Below are positions 23,913-28,647 of a DNA stretch of 28,647 bases, piece after piece. Origin of the DNA: Desulfarculales bacterium UBA702 (GTDB lineage: Bacteria; Desulfobacterota; Syntrophobacteria; Syntrophobacterales; Syntrophobacteraceae). Each line of letters begins with the position of its first letter. The first letter of the stretch is position 1. The DNA lies in assembly GCA_002298165.1 (NCBI GenBank), contig DBMI01000007.1:22152-50798 (forward strand), written 5' to 3'. Both the position numbers and the translations under genes were made by a program. The notes beneath the pieces are model-generated. The model searched no databases, was not told the origin of the DNA, and worked only from the letters and a program-made list of their open reading frames with translations.

Positions 23913-25421
23913 ATGAAAATGACATTCATCTCGCCTTACCTCAGCACAGATTCCATGGGAATCAGGATACTTGCCGCGCTGCTGAAAAAAGAGGGACACG
24001 AAACAAGAATCCTCTTCATGCCGGATCGAAGCGACCAGATGCGCCGCCAGCACATGGTGGACGTATTTGTCTACAGCCAGGAGGTTCTGGACCAGGTAGT
24101 CGAGGGCTGCAAGGGAAGCGATCTGATCGGCATAACCCTTATGACCCAGTACTTCGACGCAGCGGCCCAACTGACGGCAGAGATAAAGAAAAGGCTCGAT
24201 GTGCCGGTGGTATGGGGTGGAATACACCCGACTGTTAGGCCGGAGGAATGCTTATCTCACGCCGACATGGTCTGCGTCGGAGAGGGTGAGATCAGCATAG
24301 TCGAACTGATGAAGCGAATGGCGGCGGGCGAGGGAATCGACTGCGTTCCGGGAATATGGGTGCGCAAGGGAGACCAGATCGTAGACAATGGTCCGGCACC
24401 CCTGGTCGAGGATTTGGATTCGCTCCCTTTCCCGCTTTATAATTTTGAAGACGATATGCTCCTCTGGGGGGGAAAGTTCATCCCGTTTACCCGGGAGGCC
24501 TTCTACCGCCATCTGCATCTATATTTTCCGGCCCTTACCGACTGCCGCGACGTTTCATACCAGTTGATAACCACGCGGGGATGCCCCTATTCGTGTACAT
24601 TCTGCGGCGAAAGCCCGCTCGATGAACTCTATGGCAAGAAACAATATGTCCGACGACGCAGCGTGGAGAACATCCTCGCGGAGATAAAATGGGCACTGGA
24701 ACATATCGGATCCTTTGGCCAGATCTGTTTTTGCGATGATACTTTTGTCGCGCGGCCCATGGGCGAACTCAAGGAGTTCGCCGCGCGGTACAAAAAAGAG
24801 ATCGGGCTTCAGTTTTACTGCCTGGTATCCCCGGCCAATGTCTCCGAGGAAAAGCTCCGGGTGCTGGTCGACGCGGGTCTCACCATTATCGGCATGGGAA
24901 TTCAGTCCGGGTCCGACCGCCTCCTTCGGGAATACAACCGGGGGACATTCGGAAGCATGAAACACGTAAGGGAAGCGATCCGCATCCTGGAAACATTCTC
25001 CGACCGGCTCACCCCTTATTACGACTTCATCCACGAAGACCCCTACGAAACAGACAAAGACCTGCTTGAAACAGTGGCGCTCATTACCTCTCTTCCCCCT
25101 AAAGCACGGATACGCTGCTACTCACTTGTACCGTATCCAGCCACCCAGTTGTACAACAGGGTAAAAAGCGATGGGTTGATCAAGTCCGACCAGCGGGAAA
25201 TTTACAGCAGGGTATTCGGCGCGCGGCACAAGCCCAATTATTTGAACTTCCTGATCGATATAGCCCAGTTGCCGATTCCTCGAAGGGTACTGAAGCTGCT
25301 GATCCACCCCTACCTTTTTGCATGTCTCGGCAGGCCGATAGTGGGACGGGCGATTCTCGAATTCTATATCGCCATGAAAAAATTCAAGAGAATGCTGATG
25401 CCCAATATGAGCGGACTATAA
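23913..25421 (+). CDS. B12-binding-type radical SAM enzyme 1
   Basis: This 502-residue protein has the architecture of class B cobalamin-type radical SAM enzymes. An N-terminal Rossmann-like cobalamin-binding domain (about 1-140; VVWGGIHPTV at 100-109, then MVCVGEGE) precedes a radical SAM barrel with the 4Fe-4S motif C224-x3-C228-x2-C231 (TTRGCPYSCTFC). Further barrel motifs include ICFCDDTF and IIGMGIQSGSDR. No DxHxxG lower-ligand motif is present, as is common in this class. About 50 residues separate the two domains, and the C-terminal 70 residues are hydrophobic and basic, which may bind membrane. Many relatives methylate unactivated carbons or rearrange rings; the substrate here is unknown but probably the lipid-linked glycan. 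It is closely similar to the third enzyme of the trio. Confidence 0.88.
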   Translation: MKMTFISPYLSTDSMGIRILAALLKKEGHETRILFMPDRSDQMRRQHMVDVFVYSQEVLDQVVEGCKGSDLIGITLMTQYFDAAAQLTAEIKKRLDVPVVWGGIHPTVRPEECLSHADMVCVGEGEISIVELMKRMAAGEGIDCVPGIWVRKGDQIVDNGPAPLVEDLDSLPFPLYNFEDDMLLWGGKFIPFTREAFYRHLHLYFPALTDCRDVSYQLITTRGCPYSCTFCGESPLDELYGKKQYVRRRSVENILAEIKWALEHIGSFGQICFCDDTFVARPMGELKEFAARYKKEIGLQFYCLVSPANVSEEKLRVLVDAGLTIIGMGIQSGSDRLLREYNRGTFGSMKHVREAIRILETFSDRLTPYYDFIHEDPYETDKDLLETVALITSLPPKARIRCYSLVPYPATQLYNRVKSDGLIKSDQREIYSRVFGARHKPNYLNFLIDIAQLPIPRRVLKLLIHPYLFACLGRPIVGRAILEFYIAMKKFKRMLMPNMSGL

Positions 25422-25466
25422 GGGCACTTGCTTGTTTCTATTTTTACCAGAGCGAGGAAAGCCGAA

Positions 25467-26987
25467 ATGAGAGTTCTTCTGATAAACCCTCCTTATACGA
25501 GGCTCAAGGGCCTGGGGCACGCTCCCTACTTTCCCCTGGGCCTGGGATATATCGCATCGGTTCTGAGGGAAAACGGATTCGAAGCCAAAATCTACCAGGC
25601 CGAGAATCCAAGAATGAAAGGCGAATTCTTAAACACTGAGGCAGACACCTCCTTCCGGTTTAGATCACTCAGCCAGCGCAAATACCATGAGGTTATCGCA
25701 GACCACGACCATTTCATTTGGCGGGAAGTCCGGGAATCCCTTGAAGCCTTCAAGCCCGACGTTGTGGGAATTTCGCTTCTTTCTCCGATGGTGGGCTCAG
25801 CCCTCAAAATAAGCCGGCTCTGCAAGAGCTACAATGAAAAATGCAAAGTGGTCTGGGGCGGGGTACACCCGACTTTCCTCCCGGACCAGTGCCTTGCACA
25901 TGACGCCGTGGATTTTGTTGTGAGGGGCGAGGGCGAATATACGATGCTTGATCTCTGCAAGAGCATAGGCAACGGGAAAAGTCCCTCGTCCATCAAAGGC
26001 CTGTCCTATAAAAAGAAGGGCAAGGTATTAAATAATCCCAAAAGGGAGCTTATCGATAACCTCGATGCCCTTCCTTTTCCGGCTAGAGACGCTGTGCTTT
26101 ACCCGGAATCGTTCGATTTCCGGTCCCTTGGCAGCATGATAATATCTCGCGGATGCCCCTTCCGGTGCAGCTTCTGCTCATCGCGTAACTTCTGGGAAAG
26201 AAGGGAGCGTTTCAGGTCTCCTGAAAATATCGTCCGGGAAATAGAACTGCTCAAACGCGAGTATAATTCAAGTTATGTGATGTTCTGGGACGATTCCCTC
26301 ACCATCAACAGGAACATAATTACGAAGTACTGCAACGCGCTCATAGACTCAGGTGTGAAAATAGACTGGAAAACGGCTACCCGCGCTGACCTGGTTGACG
26401 ATGAGATACTCTCTCTTTTGCAAAAATCAGGATGCGTCAAGCTCGAAATAGGAGTCGAGAGCGGCAGCGACAGGATGAAAAGGATCATCAAAAAAGACGT
26501 TACAAACGATCAGATTCGCAATGCATTCAACCTGATCGACAAATACGGCATCGGTTCGGGCGCATTCTTCATGGCCGGCTTTCCGGAGGAGACGATGGAG
26601 GATCTGCAACAGACCTTCTCATTGATGAAGGAGCTCCCCGTAACCGAGATCGCCTTCAATATCCTGGACCCAATGCCCGGAAGCACCGACTATGAACGGT
26701 GCATGGAACTCGGGCTGGTTCCTGAAAATCCCGACTGGAGCAGCTTCCTGTTCTGGCCTGACGCGCACTACATGAAGTTTGTCTCCGAGGATGATTTCAA
26801 GCGACAGGCCGACATAATGGCCAGGTGGCTGTTTGCCCGGAATAACAGCCTGCGGTTCAAATTCAAGAGGAACAAGAAACTTATACTGTCACTCGCGAAA
26901 AATAACCCGGTATACCTGCTGGAAAAGATAAAGACTTATGCCAGGCGGCGCCTCAATTCGATGCAGTTCGGGAGATCGGGCGAGTAG
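25467..26987 (+). CDS. B12-binding-type radical SAM enzyme 2
   Basis: The 506-residue protein has a cobalamin-binding-type domain starting MRVLLINPPY and including PYFPLGLGYIASVLRENG, VVGISLLSP and VVWGGVHPTFLP. The radical SAM barrel has C230-x3-C234-x2-C237 (SRGCPFRCSFC). Later motifs are MFWDDSLT, KLEIGVESGSDRM and FFMAGFPEET. Unlike its two neighbours, it goes directly from LPFPARD to the Cys motif and has the more standard BchE/HpnR-like layout, so it is a different subfamily. The C-terminus is highly basic (KFKRNKK, YARRR). ATG 25467, with GAGGAAA upstream, is preferred over an in-frame upstream start at 25428. The gap to the preceding gene is 45 bases and to the next 20, so the three are one transcription unit. 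Confidence 0.88.
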   Translation: MRVLLINPPYTRLKGLGHAPYFPLGLGYIASVLRENGFEAKIYQAENPRMKGEFLNTEADTSFRFRSLSQRKYHEVIADHDHFIWREVRESLEAFKPDVVGISLLSPMVGSALKISRLCKSYNEKCKVVWGGVHPTFLPDQCLAHDAVDFVVRGEGEYTMLDLCKSIGNGKSPSSIKGLSYKKKGKVLNNPKRELIDNLDALPFPARDAVLYPESFDFRSLGSMIISRGCPFRCSFCSSRNFWERRERFRSPENIVREIELLKREYNSSYVMFWDDSLTINRNIITKYCNALIDSGVKIDWKTATRADLVDDEILSLLQKSGCVKLEIGVESGSDRMKRIIKKDVTNDQIRNAFNLIDKYGIGSGAFFMAGFPEETMEDLQQTFSLMKELPVTEIAFNILDPMPGSTDYERCMELGLVPENPDWSSFLFWPDAHYMKFVSEDDFKRQADIMARWLFARNNSLRFKFKRNKKLILSLAKNNPVYLLEKIKTYARRRLNSMQFGRSGE

Positions 26988-27007
26988 TTTCAAGGAGTCC
27001 ATTTCAT

Positions 27008-28600
27008 ATGAAAATCACTTTTGTGACGCCCACCCCTCTGGATTTGTCCGCTTTCGGCGTCAGAGCGCTTTCCTCTTTCCTGAAGCGGGAGAGAATAGAG
27101 GTCAGGAATATTTTCCTGCCGGGCGGCGTAGAAAAATACAAGTTCAGGGACAGCTTTTCATATATCTACGATCCCAAGATCCTCGACCGTGTCTCGGAGC
27201 TATGCGCGGGCTCCGATCTGGTGGGCATCTCGTTCATGTCCAACTACTACGAGAGGGCCATTCAGCTCACCAGCGCGATTAAATCCAATCTGAATATTCC
27301 GGTGATCTGGGGAGGGATCCATCCGACCGTCATGCCCGAGGAATCGATGACCCATGCCGATATGGTCTGCGTGGGCGAAGGCGAGGAGGCCATTCTCGAA
27401 CTTCTTGAAAGAATGTCCGGAGGCGGGAAGCTTACCGACATCCAGAATATCTGGGCCCGTGAAAACGGCCGGATCGTAAGCAATCCCATGCGTCCGCTGG
27501 AGACGAACCTCGACCGCTTCCCCCACTTCGATTTCGGCCTGGAAGAACATTACGTCCACGATCTGCGAACCGATACCATAGTCCCGATGACAAAGGAGCT
27601 TCTCAGGCTCTCTTTTCTAATCGAACCGAACCTGGAAGGGACCTTCAAGGACTCGTACAGCCGCACCCGAAACTATAAGACCCTTACCACCAGGGGCTGT
27701 CCTCACGCATGCTCTTTTTGCGCCGAAGCGACCCTGGCAAAGATGTACAAGGGTCAACGATATCTCAGAAAGCGCTCGGTTCCCCACGTCATAGAAGAAC
27801 TCCAATGGGTGAAAAAAGAATTTCCCTTTGTTGAGAGCATTTTCCTGTTCGACGACACGTTTCTTGCCCGGACCACCGAGGAGATCCTGGAATTCTCAAA
27901 AGAGTACAAGAAGCACATCTCGCTGCCGTTCCATATCCAGGCAAGTCCCACAACCCTTAGCGAGGAAAGAATGGAAGCCCTTATCGACGCGGGTCTAAGC
28001 TTTGTCGAAATGGGCATCCAGTCGGTAAGCCGGACGGGCAAGCAGATCTACAACCGCAGCGTCTCAAACGAGCGTCTTCTCGAAGCGGCCTCGATATTAG
28101 CCAGGTACAACGGAAAGATATACCCGGCCTGCTACCACGTAATACTCGATAACCCGTGGGAAACCAGCCGGGACAATCTCGAAACCCTTGACCTGGTACT
28201 GAAGCTTCCGAAGCCGTTCTGGCTGAAAAGGTCTTCCCTCGTCTGCTTCCCCGGGACCCCTCTTTTCGAAAAGGCGAGGGAGGAAGGTATCTTCAAAAAC
28301 GAAGAGGACATTAAGCGTAACGTCTACAACAAGCACTTGCACCAGCCCCATGGAAAATATGTCAATTTTCTGTTCTATCTCGCGGGGTTCTGCAATTTCC
28401 CGAGATGGATAGTCCGTCGCCTGGCGAGCAGGAGCATGGCTGAGCGGTTCGACAAGGAATCCCTGTCCGGATTGTATGCGGATCTAAACAGGCTGGGAGA
28501 TCTCTCTATTGTTGTCTACAAAGGAATAAGATCTCTTCTGAGAGGCGATTTTGCAAGAATAGGCCGCTACCTCAACCGCGTTTTCTGGCGGATGAGTTAG
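27008..28600 (+). CDS. B12-binding-type radical SAM enzyme 3
   Basis: The 530-residue protein closely parallels enzyme 1. Both have a MKxTF start, WGGIHPTVMPEE near 101-112, ADMVCVGEGE, an inter-domain insert of about 50 residues, and the radical SAM motif C231-x3-C235-x2-C238 (TTRGCPHACSFC). SIFLFDDTFLAR and FVEMGIQSVSRTGKQIYNRS follow. The shared insert and wording show that enzymes 1 and 3 are paralogues separated by enzyme 2. The C-terminal 90 residues are basic with hydrophobic patches (NFLFYLAGFCNFPRWIVRRL), suggesting contact with the membrane or a lipid substrate. AAGGAG lies about 11 bases before the ATG. Its reaction is unknown; a second, different carbon modification of the same molecule is one possibility. 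Confidence 0.88.
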   Translation: MKITFVTPTPLDLSAFGVRALSSFLKRERIEVRNIFLPGGVEKYKFRDSFSYIYDPKILDRVSELCAGSDLVGISFMSNYYERAIQLTSAIKSNLNIPVIWGGIHPTVMPEESMTHADMVCVGEGEEAILELLERMSGGGKLTDIQNIWARENGRIVSNPMRPLETNLDRFPHFDFGLEEHYVHDLRTDTIVPMTKELLRLSFLIEPNLEGTFKDSYSRTRNYKTLTTRGCPHACSFCAEATLAKMYKGQRYLRKRSVPHVIEELQWVKKEFPFVESIFLFDDTFLARTTEEILEFSKEYKKHISLPFHIQASPTTLSEERMEALIDAGLSFVEMGIQSVSRTGKQIYNRSVSNERLLEAASILARYNGKIYPACYHVILDNPWETSRDNLETLDLVLKLPKPFWLKRSSLVCFPGTPLFEKAREEGIFKNEEDIKRNVYNKHLHQPHGKYVNFLFYLAGFCNFPRWIVRRLASRSMAERFDKESLSGLYADLNRLGDLSIVVYKGIRSLLRGDFARIGRYLNRVFWRMS

Positions 28601-28647
28601 CAGGGTGTTGAAAAAAGGATGGAATTTCCCACTTCAGCGTTCAAATA
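28601..28647. other. Right window edge, sequence after the last gene
   Basis: The last 47 bases include CAGGGTGTTGAAAAAAGG (28601-28618). Sequences of the form GGGTGTTGAAAAA often mark the end of insertion sequences or small repeats, but only one side is visible and no element can be called. Confidence 0.2.

Overview
The window looks like chromosomal DNA from an anaerobic or microaerophilic Gram-negative bacterium of moderately high GC. The best guess is a Desulfobacterota / former Deltaproteobacteria relative, Syntrophobacter-like. This rests on several things: psd-pssA joined to leucine genes; homoaconitase-type LeuC with an ENTEGLY-type LeuB; an ADP-forming acyl-CoA synthetase; a rubrerythrin; GatCA amidotransferase genes; tandem B12-type radical SAM enzymes; and many small intergenic palindromes. 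The assignment is inference from gene content only. I found no rRNA, tRNA, CRISPR array, integrase or transposase.

Layout. (1) 466-4913, plus strand: psd-pssA-leuC-leuD-leuB, a tightly packed phosphatidylethanolamine and leucine operon without leuA. (2) 5055-6881: a TreT-type trehalose synthase (minus) diverging from a small helical protein of unknown function (plus). (3) 7117-8865, minus: a lone FtsX/MacB-type permease followed 12 bases later by a MESH1-type HD hydrolase. (4) 9112-11040, plus: a secreted, very hydrophilic protein built from three kinds of internal repeat, including an 11-residue E-R-x-x-phi-phi-x-L-x-P-x repeat. (5) 11261-14373, minus: gatA, gatC, an HExxH protein and, separately, rubrerythrin. 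(6) 14886-17414, plus: a FlK-like hotdog thioesterase and an NDP-forming acyl-CoA synthetase. (7) 17562-17702: a 46-codon Cys-rich small gene with a strong ribosome binding site and its own terminator-like hairpin. (8) 18226-28600, plus: a glycan locus.

The glycan locus encodes an outer-membrane export lipoprotein (OPX), a GT2-methyltransferase fusion, a GT-C membrane glycosyltransferase, a Wzx/MATE-like flippase, and three consecutive B12-binding-type radical SAM enzymes. A good sigma70-like promoter lies at 18025-18053. My reading is that the first four genes build, flip and export a surface glycan or glycolipid. The three radical SAM enzymes probably modify the same lipid-linked product, for example by C-methylation or a ring or chain rearrangement. 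No initiating sugar-phosphate transferase, polymerase or Wzc is in the window, so the locus probably continues beyond 28.6 kb. This is the best candidate for an undescribed system here.

Nearly every gap between transcription units carries a short palindrome: GGGCACG/CGTGCCC, GGCAGG/CCTGCC, GTAGGGC...GCCCCTAC, GAGCGAAACCCA/TGGGTTTCGCTC or CGTCATTCC/GGAATGACG. They look like dispersed repeats, and some may serve as terminators at the convergent gene ends.
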